A stretch of DNA of 12,184 bases from the NCBI GenBank assembly GCA_964463985.1, contig CAYXEK010000109.1, forward strand, positions 1-12,184. The letters are read 5' to 3'. A program made the position numbers and the translations under genes. Below, in pieces: positions 1-7,478 of the stretch (within the stretch, counting starts at the first letter, position 1; each line of letters opens with the position of its first letter). The stretch comes from JAXGPF01 sp964463985 (GTDB lineage: Bacteria > Verrucomicrobiota > Kiritimatiellia > JAAZAB01). The notes below the pieces were generated by a model. That model was not told the origin of the DNA. It made no database searches and saw nothing but the letters and a program-made list of their open reading frames with translations.

Positions 1-31
1 TATACACAACGACATAAATAATGCAGTATAA
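1..31 (+). repeat. Left terminal inverted repeat of the IS630 element
   Basis: Bases 1-26 pair with the reverse complement of 1097-1122 at 20 of 26 positions, with mismatches at 3, 7, 9, 12, 14 and 18. The match continues as ATAA at 28-31. The repeat may extend left of base 1, which cannot be seen. Confidence 0.8.
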
Positions 32-36
32 TTGCA

Positions 37-65
37 TTGACTTTCAGAGGCGATCCGCCTAATAT
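37..65 (+). promoter_or_regulatory. Candidate transposase promoter
   Basis: A TTGACT -35 box at 37-42 (5 of 6 to consensus) is followed after exactly 17 bp by TAATAT at 60-65 (4 of 6 to TATAAT). Transcription would start near 71-73, about 20 bases before the ATG at 92. A small hairpin, AGGCG/CGCCT (48-52 with 56-60), lies in the spacer, followed by AATATTTT. In transcripts entering from outside, it could act as a weak terminator. Confidence 0.5.
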
Positions 66-66
66 T

Positions 67-99
67 TTGCGCATAAGAACAGGAGGTTGTTATGCGCAA
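67..99 (+). promoter_or_regulatory. Hairpin sequestering the transposase start codon
   Basis: TTGCGCATAA (67-76) is a perfect 10-bp inverted repeat of TTATGCGCAA (90-99). The ATG start (92-94) lies in the 3' arm, and the Shine-Dalgarno AGGAGG (81-86) lies in the 13-nt loop. A transcript started at the candidate promoter (about 71-73) would lack most of the 5' arm and leave the start open. A read-through transcript from flanking DNA would form the whole stem and hide the start. IS10 and IS50 are known to use this type of protection; its use here is inference. Confidence 0.6.
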
Positions 100-604
100 G
101 CTCGAAGTGGCGGATTGCCAAATAATGCAGATTGCCGTGCAGCAGGAGATTCAGCGCAATGAAGATTCGCGCTACGACCATCGGCTCCACGGAGTGTTGC
201 TGGTGACTCATGGCATGAGTTGCACGCAGGTCGCGGGATACTTAGGGCAAAGTTCGGTAACCGTGCAACGTTGGGTACAACGATTCAACGCAAAGGGATT
301 TGCGGGGTTGAGCGAGGGAGAGCGTTGCGGGCGACCGCGACGGATTTCCGATGGGCAATGGGAGGAAATTGAACAGGCGTTGCGAACATCTCCTCGGACA
401 ATGGGGTATGGACAGAACATATGGGATGGGAAGCTTTTGTCGCATCATTTGCGGGCGACTCACGGGGTCGAAATAGGTGTACGTCAATGCCAGCGGTTGT
501 TTCGCGCTATGGGGTTCCGTCGTCGGAAACCGCGGCCGCTGATTGCGAAGGCCGATCCAGAGGCGCAGAAGCGATATAAAAAAACTGCACAGGCTGGCAA
601 ATGA
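92..604 (+). CDS. IS630 transposase, N-terminal (DNA-binding) part
   Basis: This 170-residue frame holds the N-terminal half of an IS630 transposase. A helix-turn-helix region at about residues 32-70 contains a GYLGQSSVTVQRWVQRF segment, and a second winged-helix-like region at about 85-145 contains GVRQCQRLFRAMGFRRRKPR. These regions bind the terminal repeats in this family. The ATG start has a consensus Shine-Dalgarno, AGGAGG, 5 nt upstream (81-86). At residues 163-164 (KK, encoded in the A7 run at 578-584) the frame leaves the family pattern and ends 7 codons later (AQAGK then stop). The natural continuation is in the next frame. Removing one A gives an uninterrupted 338-residue protein, the usual length for IS630 transposases. 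It could be a decayed gene or one that relies on slippage at the A run. Confidence 0.82.
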   Translation: MRKLEVADCQIMQIAVQQEIQRNEDSRYDHRLHGVLLVTHGMSCTQVAGYLGQSSVTVQRWVQRFNAKGFAGLSEGERCGRPRRISDGQWEEIEQALRTSPRTMGYGQNIWDGKLLSHHLRATHGVEIGVRQCQRLFRAMGFRRRKPRPLIAKADPEAQKRYKKTAQAGK

Positions 605-1109
605 TCCGGCGGTGGACTTGTGGAGTCTCGATGAATGCCACTTACAGCAACATGGCTCGCGGTGCCTCATTTGGGTGCCGCCGGAGGAAAAGGACCCTGT
701 TCTTCTCCATGCCCCTACGCGCAAATCCATCGCGTTGTTCGGCGCCGTACAAATTCGTTCTGGAAAGCTGGTCACCATGATGACTTCACCCTTCAACGCA
801 GATAGCTTTACTGCCTTCCTGCAACACTTGGCCCGTTACCGGAATCGTCGCAGCCGCACCGTCCTTATTACCGACAACGCCGGTTATCATCACTCGGCGA
901 CCTGCCCTCGGTGTCTATATCTTGACTATCTTCCCCCGTACAGCCCCGAACTCAATCCCATCGAGAGAGTATGGAAACTTCTTCGCAGGCTACGCATCCA
1001 TAATCAGTACTTCGAAACGCTCGACCATCTCGCGGGGGAAGTATCCGAGCAGCTAGCCATCTGGGCCAAACCCAACGATTCCTTGAAACGTTTATGCTGC
1101 ATTACTTAA
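543..1109 (+). CDS. IS630 transposase, C-terminal (DDE catalytic) part
   Basis: This frame carries the DDE catalytic domain. The sequence that really belongs to the protein starts at about 579-585, after the A7 run; the preceding codons from TTG 543 only overlap the N-terminal part in another frame and do not look like transposase. In the numbering of the joined 338-residue protein, the first Asp is D180 in WSLDECHL, the second is D261 in VLITDNAGYHH, and the Glu is E291 in PPYSPELNPIERVW. Only 29 residues separate D261 and E291, whereas IS630 enzymes usually have about 34-36. The segment between HHSATCPRC and the YLPPYSP motif is therefore short, either as a natural variant or through an in-frame deletion. 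The gene has no good ribosome site of its own, so it would depend on recoding from the first frame. Confidence 0.8.
   Translation: MRRPIQRRRSDIKKLHRLANDPAVDLWSLDECHLQQHGSRCLIWVPPEEKDPVLLHAPTRKSIALFGAVQIRSGKLVTMMTSPFNADSFTAFLQHLARYRNRRSRTVLITDNAGYHHSATCPRCLYLDYLPPYSPELNPIERVWKLLRRLRIHNQYFETLDHLAGEVSEQLAIWAKPNDSLKRLCCIT
578..584 (+). other. A7 slippery run at the transposase frame change
   Basis: Seven consecutive A (578-584) sit exactly where the N-terminal frame (codons AAA AAA ACT) must pass to the C-terminal frame (AAA AAA CTG). The needed change is +1 (or -2) for the ribosome, or loss of one A in the mRNA by polymerase slippage. With six A the protein reads RYKKLHRLANDP without a break. 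Confidence 0.7.
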
Positions 1110-1122
1110 GACGCTATGTCTA
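1092..1122 (-). repeat. Right terminal inverted repeat of the IS630 element
   Basis: This is the partner of bases 1-31. It contains the last codons and the TAA stop (1107-1109) of the transposase and ends in TA at 1121-1122, the expected IS630 target dinucleotide. Confidence 0.8.
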
Positions 1123-1208
1123 GCATACGGCGCCAGGCGAGACTGCTATCCATCCGCATGGTTTATCTGGCCGCCGTGCCAAATAATTCATCCAACTGTC
1201 CGATGGAT

Positions 1209-2939
1209 TTATCTGACGTGAAACAGCGAACCGCTGTAAACATACTCATAACAGCCCATGTCAACCTGACGCATTATCCGGTCAATCCGGTTGTGCCCGT
1301 CCAAATCCCGGGCGTCCGGCATCCAGTCCATTTGATTCAATCCGCTGTTGATGCAGGGTGAAATTGATTTCAAACGGTAATTTGCGGCGCCGGCGTCCAC
1401 GAATTCCGGATCAAGGTCAATCGTGCCGGTAACAACAAAACCGTTGGTGGGGGTTACGCAAGAATTCACCAACTGGCAGTCCGCGCTATTGCGATAGATA
1501 TTGGCGTCGCTGGCGGCATTGTTGGACATGGAGATGGTGTTTCTGATCATGACATTGGTTGAACCGTTGGCCAGCCAAATGCCGCCGTTGCGCAGTGCGC
1601 TGTTGCCGGCAACGGTGCAATTCTCGACTACATGCCCGCTGCCAATGTTTATCCCGGCATTGGTGTTGGCCGTATTCCCGGTAATCAGCGAATTCCGGAC
1701 GATGTGCGGCGAATTTTCCGTGGCACGCTGCAAATATATGCCGGCGTAATATGGCGCGTCATTCCCGCGGATTTCGCAGGCATCCATTGTTATTCCGCCG
1801 CTGCTGACATAAACGGCGCCGCCGGAGTTGGTCGCCTTGTTCCCGGCGAACAAGGTATTGTAAACACGGTTGGATAATATATGGGTGGTGACATTTTGCA
1901 TAGCGCAAAGGCCGCCGCCGCTCACCGCTGCAGTGTTTGAAACGACCTGGCAACCGGCGATGATGAATCCCTGGCCGCTGGCATGCGAGCGCGAATAAAT
2001 TCCGCCGCCATAGCTGGCCGAAACGTTGTTTGCAACAACGCAATTGGAAAACAGGGCGTCCACAGCGGCATAAACATATACGCCGGCGCCGCCATCATGC
2101 GTGTCCGATGGCTGGGTGGTATTGTTGCCGCTGATTGTGGAATCAAGCAATGAACATCCATTGCCGGTAATGAACACACCGCCGCCATCTATCGGGGCGG
2201 TATTGGCCGTGATATTGCATTGTTCCGCCCGCGCGCCCTGATTGAGAACCAACCCGCCTCCGCCATTGTAATAAGAACTATGCGCCAGGACCGTATTGCT
2301 TCTAATTTCACAATCGCGGATGCTGCCATACAGCACCGCGGCGCCGGCGCCGCCCCGATATATGACTTCCGATTCCGTCACGTAATTGCCGATAATCCGG
2401 CAATCCCGGATCAAGGCATAACGCCCGTTGGCGTAAACTCCGCCGCCGGCGCGCAGGGCGGTATTCCCGGAAATAATGCAATTGGATATCGTGCCGCCGT
2501 TATTTTCTCCGCCGCCGATGTAAACGCCGCCGCCCAGCGCATTGTTGGCGCCGCCGGCGCCATTGCCGTTGGTGATGGTGAATCCGCTGACCCAGGCGCC
2601 GGTGTTGTTGACATAAAAGCAGGCCGAATTGTTCTGACCGTCAATCATCGTGGTGTCCGGATCCTCCGCGCCGCCGGCGCCGCAACTGCGCAGGGTAACG
2701 GCCTTGAACACCGCTATGTTGGTTGCAAATTGATAGGTTGCCATGTTGGTGACAAGGATTATATCTCCATCCGTGGCGGCATTGACCGCATCCTGAATAT
2801 TGGTGGCCGCGCCCGCCCAATCAGAATATTTACCGCCGGCATTGTTCGTTCCCGCGGGAGACACATGTAAAACATCCTGCGCCACGGCGCGCGCCGCGTA
2901 TCCGGCAAGCAAAAACATGACAAACATTTTTCTGATCAT
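1209..2939 (-). CDS. Secreted right-handed beta-helix protein with choice-of-anchor-Q-type tail
   Basis: This is a 576-residue exported protein. A signal peptide covers about residues 1-20 (KMFVMFLLAGYAARAVA, then QDVLHV). Residues 24-100 are the usual entry segment (HVSPAGTNNAG ... IQDAVNAATDGDIILV), which caps pectate-lyase-like parallel beta-helices. Residues 100-500 are about a dozen imperfect coils of roughly 22-35 residues with the pattern C-x-I-x-x-N-T-A then GGGVY (for example ISNCIISGNTALRAGGGVY). Residues 505-566 match the end domain seen in choice-of-anchor-Q proteins: DLDPEFVDAGAANYRL, SPCINSG, DLDGHNRI, VDMGCYEY. No PEP-CTERM, LPXTG or autotransporter barrel follows. AAGGGGGG at 2943-2950 (minus-strand sense) supports the ATG at 2939. 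The gene lies 20 bp after the large glycosidase-like gene and is probably cotranscribed with it. Surface adhesion, polysaccharide binding or lyase activity are all possible; no catalytic residues can be assigned. Confidence 0.85.
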   Translation of the reverse strand: MIRKMFVMFLLAGYAARAVAQDVLHVSPAGTNNAGGKYSDWAGAATNIQDAVNAATDGDIILVTNMATYQFATNIAVFKAVTLRSCGAGGAEDPDTTMIDGQNNSACFYVNNTGAWVSGFTITNGNGAGGANNALGGGVYIGGGENNGGTISNCIISGNTALRAGGGVYANGRYALIRDCRIIGNYVTESEVIYRGGAGAAVLYGSIRDCEIRSNTVLAHSSYYNGGGGLVLNQGARAEQCNITANTAPIDGGGVFITGNGCSLLDSTISGNNTTQPSDTHDGGAGVYVYAAVDALFSNCVVANNVSASYGGGIYSRSHASGQGFIIAGCQVVSNTAAVSGGGLCAMQNVTTHILSNRVYNTLFAGNKATNSGGAVYVSSGGITMDACEIRGNDAPYYAGIYLQRATENSPHIVRNSLITGNTANTNAGINIGSGHVVENCTVAGNSALRNGGIWLANGSTNVMIRNTISMSNNAASDANIYRNSADCQLVNSCVTPTNGFVVTGTIDLDPEFVDAGAANYRLKSISPCINSGLNQMDWMPDARDLDGHNRIDRIMRQVDMGCYEYVYSGSLFHVR

Positions 2940-2959
2940 TTGACCCCCCTTGCATACCT

Positions 2960-5900
2960 TTACTTTGATTTAACAACCTCAAGACCTGAAAATTTTACCA
3001 CCTTGGGTGTAAGTATGTCAATTGCCAACTCGCCATCCGAAACTTCAATATCTTGCAGTTCCTTGACAAACGGGCGGCGGAATCCGCCCGACTCCATGGC
3101 GAAGTCATATCGCCGCAGCACGGGCTTGCCCTCAATGTCAATATCGGCCAGCCGGCCCGGAATGTATCGCCACGATTCTACAAAATGGATGCGCAAGGTG
3201 TATTTGCCGTTGTTGACCTTGAAGCGGTAGCCGGGAAACCCAAAACGTTCGGTTTGGTATATTTTGTGATCCGCGGTATTTTCGAAATTGATATTTCCGC
3301 GATCCAAGGCGCGACCGCCATCGCCGGTATATCCATGGGCATTCAACCCGAACTGGTATGCCTGGTCCGGCAGCCATTGATTGCCGGCCGCATCGGTGTA
3401 ACCCTCGGCCGCGCCGATATTGACGCGATAAACATCACTGGGCCGCGGCATGTCGCCCGCCTCCTCCTTTTGTTGGCGCTCCCGGAGATAATTGACGATT
3501 TTCTGCATCCATGGATGCGTGAAAATGCGCCAGGCGCCGACATAGCGTCCGGAGCTGACGTTTGCCTGCAATTCACCCAGCATGGAATTCACATGATCGC
3601 CTTCATTCCGCATACCCAATAATTCAATCGTTTTATCCGTTCCGATCCGGCGCATGTATTCAAGCAACCTGGCAAGATTGCTCATCCATTGCATGGTATC
3701 CTCGGAAAAGACAATCTTAGCCGCGACTGGAGTCAGTCCGACATCGCATTCGAATACTTTCAAGTCATTCGGCGCCATTGCCAGGCTCAGGATTTTACCC
3801 TGCATTTCCATAGGTTTATTCAAGACCCGGTCATGCAATGCGCCCGGGGCATTGAATGTCAACTGGAGCTCGACGGACCACCAAGCCGGATTAACGAGAT
3901 AAAATATCCGGCGTCCATCCCGTTCGATTCCACGGATGACGATGTTGCCGGCCAACCCGTCAAATGCCAAAGTCCGGTATTCGCCGTCCGGGATTGATCG
4001 AAACGCGGCGGCAAATGGACGGCGCAGTCCAGTATGGGACGTGTAAATCTGGCCGTCCGTCCACATAAACGCCATTAATTCCGGCGTCATTTCCACAAGC
4101 CGCTCCGCGAATGGCGCAAGGTAATGCGGCGCACCCATGGTCGGATTGGGATTGACCTGGCTGCGGCCATGCCAAACCCATTTTTTATTGAATACATTTA
4201 CTATATCCGGCTCCATAAATGTCGTATTAAGGAAACAGGCAGGTGATTTGTTTTTCCCCAGCGGATGACCAGCGTCAAATTCCCGGTTGAATTGGTTCAA
4301 CAAGCCGCGTGCGCTTGCCGGATACCATGCGCGCGCTTGGGTTTCGAGCATGTATATCCAGCCGAATTCCATTCCTGATGCGCCGGCGTAAAGGACGGGA
4401 TCCATCCCGACCAGGCGCAGCATGTCCCGAACCGGGCGGCGCCGCAAAATTGCCTGTTCCGCAATCGGGCGCATGTCCACGGACGGGAAGAACCATGTCA
4501 AATACTCAATATCCGGCTTGCAGGCGCGCGCCGCTTTGGCGATTCCTGCGTGCGCTTCATACATCCCGCGACACCGGAAATCAACCCATTCCGGACGCGC
4601 GTGTTGCAGCACCCAGTCATGCCTTTTGAAAAACCGCTCCGGATCGGCGGCATCAACCGGAATCTTTATTCCCGTTGTTTTTGCAAACAAATCCACGGTT
4701 ACATCGCTCCAATCGTAATCCAACGCTTCCTCCAGCGATTCGGCAAACAAGGGCAAATACATATTCGGGGCGCACAATCCGCCCGAGAACAAGCTGAATG
4801 TTTTGAATGAATCAAATCGCGCGTAACGCCGGACGAGTTCTTCCGCCATGGCCTCGATTTCAGCCCGCACTGCCGGATGAAACGGATTAAGGTTGCACGT
4901 GCCGCCGGTCCAATACGCCTGCTCGCCCGACTTGGATACCTGCAAGATGGTGTCGGCGCCAGCTTGAACTTCCGAATCGGTAACCCTGTTTTTTCCGATA
5001 AGGTTCAACGGAACGATGGAAAATTCAAGCGACGGCACAAGGGACAGGCCGTTTGCTTCAAACATGGCGAACATAAGCGCAACATTGTCGTAATCCGGCG
5101 TACTGAAGCAGAAAAACCGGTCGGACGGCCAGTCGGAGCCGCTATACATGAACATGTTCAATACAAACATGTTTTCACCCGCATAGCGCATGTATCGGAT
5201 TTGATTGGCGAATGTTTGATACCAATCCCGGACAAAGCCGTAATGGCGGTATCTGGCGCAGCCATCCCGCTTCTTAAAGGCCGCGCCGGAGGGTCCGGCA
5301 TAAAATGTTTCCGGACGCAGGCTGGGACGTTCGGTATGCGAGCCGAACCGGCGGGATTGGACCGCATTCGGCAGCCGGATTGCCGGCAAATCATCAATTT
5401 GATACACCCTGATTTCCGATATCGCGGCGCGCAGGCCGTAATAATTTATGTTAATGACATCCAGCGCGCAACGTTCATCCTGCGGGTAAAATACAAATTG
5501 TGCCGTCTGTTTTTTGCCGGAGCATGGATAAATGCCGCCGGTAAACACGCAGACATTGGCGCGCGCCTTGTTGCACCCGGCATATGTGGCTTCCTGCGCG
5601 CGGACGGTGAACCCCATTTCCCGATCATCAAGGTAATCCACCTCCACCAAATGCGGCCGCCATGGTGTTTGAATATCAATCGCGTAGGAAAACCAATCGC
5701 CAAACGCCGCGCCGGTTTCCCGGAATTTCATGCCATTGCGTTCCCCGACACGGCTGATCGGCCCGGCCGGCGGCACGGGATGCTTCGGAATTTTCTTCAA
5801 AATGACGGGATGATCAATGAATTTCGACTCATCCGCACTTTCCCAGCACTTGATTCCGGCAATCAGGGTTTTACTGGTTTCAGTTTCCACCCGGTTCCAG

Positions 5901-7465
5901 TCAACCGCGCGTTGCGGGATTTTACCGACCACGGCTATTTCCTCAAAACGAATATCCAGCACCTGTCCGGCTTGTTCAGCCCTTATCGTCAGATTATACA
6001 CCCCGGCGTCCGGCGGCGTAAACGAATACTCATAAACCGTTTGCTTCACGCCTTGCCGCGTTGTCACGGCCCCCTTCAATTCAATTTCAGGAGCTATGGT
6101 CTTGGAATCAAATGCATTGTCAACCCGCGCGGTAACGCGCAGCGGCTTGTCCGCCGGCGCCGCCGGCAATGCCACATCAAGCTTTACTCCATCGCGCAAT
6201 TGGAAGATGGGCGGAGTATCCGGCTGACGCGTATCGGGTGGAAACTCGATGTCAATCGGCCCCAGGTAGGGTGGATCCCGCAATCTTGCGCCCGAACCAT
6301 AATTCCCGTCAGCCAGTTGTGTTGCCGGCACCATGCCGAACGCTTGGGCATTCCGCCAATCCGCGTCATCATAATCTTGTTCGAACCATTGCGCGCGTCG
6401 CGTATATGTCGCCTTCCATGATTCATCCGTGGCAAACCGCTTGAATCCGCCATTCTCATAAACGGCAATGCCTTCCAGCACCAGGCTGTCGTCCACCGTA
6501 GGTTCGTTCCCCTGCTCCACCGGGCCGCGCGCGGCCGCCTCTACCGCTATGATATTATCGCCTTTGACGAAATAATCCGACGCATCCAGCAATTCCGTGT
6601 AGCCGCGCATCAGTCCCGCAGGATTCCGCCCCATGACCCTTTTCCCATTCACGTATAATTTAAACGCACCGGCCGGCATATAGGCGAACATGCGCACCGG
6701 AGAAATGCAGATCACCGCCCGGCGCGGTGTTTCATCCAGCACAATATGCCCGCGATAATGGGCGCATACATCCGAGCAGGCGATGCGCACCCAGTCAATC
6801 TCGACATGATTGCCCGCCGCGCCCGGCATGATGCATAATGAATGACGCCGGAATCCAGACCTGGGCGAATACTGATTGTTGAGAATGAACGGCGCAACCA
6901 CTTCCTGCCAGTTGGTGCCTGTCACTTCGATTTCAGCCTGGTCCATGAGCAGGGTGTTCGGCCACATGGCTATGCCGGCGCGCCGGGCCGCAACCTGCCA
7001 GACGGATTGCGTGGCGGATTGCCGCACGCGCAACCGCGCAAACCATGGTTTTTGGAATGACAGGCGCGGATCAACCGGCCAAGCATCGCCCAAGGTCAAT
7101 CCCGTCACGCCCTGATCGTCGTAATGGTTGCCCCAATAGAAATAAGCGTCATCGTCGGTGTCAAACGACAACACTCCGCCGGCTGCCTGAACGCCGGTCA
7201 CCCCGTGGAACCTGGTTATTCCGTTGGTTGTATTATCATTAAAATCCCATACCGCGCCGGGATACGACGTCCCATCATGCAAATCCTCCGGCGCGGGCGG
7301 CTGCGCGGGCGCTATCGCCTTGGCCGTCCACCGATAAAGCGGATCGCTCAAGCCGCGCGGGTCGGTCAAGCCGGACAACCCGGCATCACCAGGCACGGTC
7401 GCCCGAACTGATGCAACCGACATCCAGACAAACGCCATCAGCATTTTATTTACAATTATTTTCAT
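2960..7465 (-). CDS. Very large secreted glycoside-hydrolase-like protein with C-terminal malectin domain
   Basis: This protein has 1501 residues from the chosen ATG. That start has GGAG 7 nt upstream and begins directly with a signal peptide (MKIIVNKMLMAFVWMSVASV, cut near RA-TVPG at 22). A GTG 24 nt earlier would add eight residues before it and overlap the previous gene. Domains in order: a beta-sandwich of unknown type (about 65-230); a jelly-roll like the rhamnosidase/beta-galactosidase accessory domain (about 255-380, with FKLYVNGKRV, GDNIIAVEA and FATDESWKA); an Ig-like domain (about 418-513, ending GVYNLTIRAEQAG); another beta-sandwich (530-695); a TIM-barrel-like GH-A/GH10-like region (about 715-1145, with CNLNPFHPAVRAEIEAMAEEL, DYDWSDVTVDLF and GMEFGWIYML); a C-terminal beta-sandwich (1150-1243); a helical linker (1250-1337); and malectin (1344-1497, with VNIGAAEGYTDAAGNQWLPD, IYQTERFG and GKYTLRIHFVES). 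Candidate acidic residues include E814 and E1033, but the catalytic pair cannot be fixed. The likely role is binding and cleaving an extracellular polysaccharide. Confidence 0.72.
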   Translation of the reverse strand: MKIIVNKMLMAFVWMSVASVRATVPGDAGLSGLTDPRGLSDPLYRWTAKAIAPAQPPAPEDLHDGTSYPGAVWDFNDNTTNGITRFHGVTGVQAAGGVLSFDTDDDAYFYWGNHYDDQGVTGLTLGDAWPVDPRLSFQKPWFARLRVRQSATQSVWQVAARRAGIAMWPNTLLMDQAEIEVTGTNWQEVVAPFILNNQYSPRSGFRRHSLCIMPGAAGNHVEIDWVRIACSDVCAHYRGHIVLDETPRRAVICISPVRMFAYMPAGAFKLYVNGKRVMGRNPAGLMRGYTELLDASDYFVKGDNIIAVEAAARGPVEQGNEPTVDDSLVLEGIAVYENGGFKRFATDESWKATYTRRAQWFEQDYDDADWRNAQAFGMVPATQLADGNYGSGARLRDPPYLGPIDIEFPPDTRQPDTPPIFQLRDGVKLDVALPAAPADKPLRVTARVDNAFDSKTIAPEIELKGAVTTRQGVKQTVYEYSFTPPDAGVYNLTIRAEQAGQVLDIRFEEIAVVGKIPQRAVDWNRVETETSKTLIAGIKCWESADESKFIDHPVILKKIPKHPVPPAGPISRVGERNGMKFRETGAAFGDWFSYAIDIQTPWRPHLVEVDYLDDREMGFTVRAQEATYAGCNKARANVCVFTGGIYPCSGKKQTAQFVFYPQDERCALDVININYYGLRAAISEIRVYQIDDLPAIRLPNAVQSRRFGSHTERPSLRPETFYAGPSGAAFKKRDGCARYRHYGFVRDWYQTFANQIRYMRYAGENMFVLNMFMYSGSDWPSDRFFCFSTPDYDNVALMFAMFEANGLSLVPSLEFSIVPLNLIGKNRVTDSEVQAGADTILQVSKSGEQAYWTGGTCNLNPFHPAVRAEIEAMAEELVRRYARFDSFKTFSLFSGGLCAPNMYLPLFAESLEEALDYDWSDVTVDLFAKTTGIKIPVDAADPERFFKRHDWVLQHARPEWVDFRCRGMYEAHAGIAKAARACKPDIEYLTWFFPSVDMRPIAEQAILRRRPVRDMLRLVGMDPVLYAGASGMEFGWIYMLETQARAWYPASARGLLNQFNREFDAGHPLGKNKSPACFLNTTFMEPDIVNVFNKKWVWHGRSQVNPNPTMGAPHYLAPFAERLVEMTPELMAFMWTDGQIYTSHTGLRRPFAAAFRSIPDGEYRTLAFDGLAGNIVIRGIERDGRRIFYLVNPAWWSVELQLTFNAPGALHDRVLNKPMEMQGKILSLAMAPNDLKVFECDVGLTPVAAKIVFSEDTMQWMSNLARLLEYMRRIGTDKTIELLGMRNEGDHVNSMLGELQANVSSGRYVGAWRIFTHPWMQKIVNYLRERQQKEEAGDMPRPSDVYRVNIGAAEGYTDAAGNQWLPDQAYQFGLNAHGYTGDGGRALDRGNINFENTADHKIYQTERFGFPGYRFKVNNGKYTLRIHFVESWRYIPGRLADIDIEGKPVLRRYDFAMESGGFRRPFVKELQDIEVSDGELAIDILTPKVVKFSGLEVVKSK

Positions 7466-7478
7466 AGCTCTACTCCGT

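Larger units (their letters stand above)
1..1122 (+). mobile_element. IS630-family insertion sequence with frameshifted transposase
   Basis: The element is bounded by matching terminal inverted repeats: bases 1-26 match the reverse complement of 1097-1122 at 20 of 26 positions, including the inner 8-bp run AATGCAG plus the T before it. Between them lies one transposase in two reading frames with IS630-type DDE motifs. IS630 elements insert at TA and duplicate it. A TA sits at 1121-1122 and at 1-2, which fits these bases being the duplicated target, although the left flank is outside the window and the element could start slightly earlier. The stop codon of the second frame (1107-1109) lies inside the right repeat. 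The element ends 86 bp beyond the 3' end of the convergent beta-helix gene and does not interrupt it. The family call is firm; activity is doubtful because of the frame change and a short catalytic spacing. Confidence 0.87.

Noticed and set aside
2220..2870. 216-codon plus-strand open frame rich in Ala, Gly and Ile
   Set aside because: It is antisense to the beta-helix gene, and its pseudo-repeats mirror the GGGVY coils on the other strand.
1209..2939. Autotransporter adhesin
   Set aside because: The passenger-like beta-helix is present, but no C-terminal outer-membrane barrel follows; the protein ends after the choice-of-anchor-Q-type segment.
4877..6421. 514-codon plus-strand open frame
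   Set aside because: It lies wholly inside the 1501-residue minus-strand gene, shows no recognisable domain, and is a by-product of that gene's codon use.
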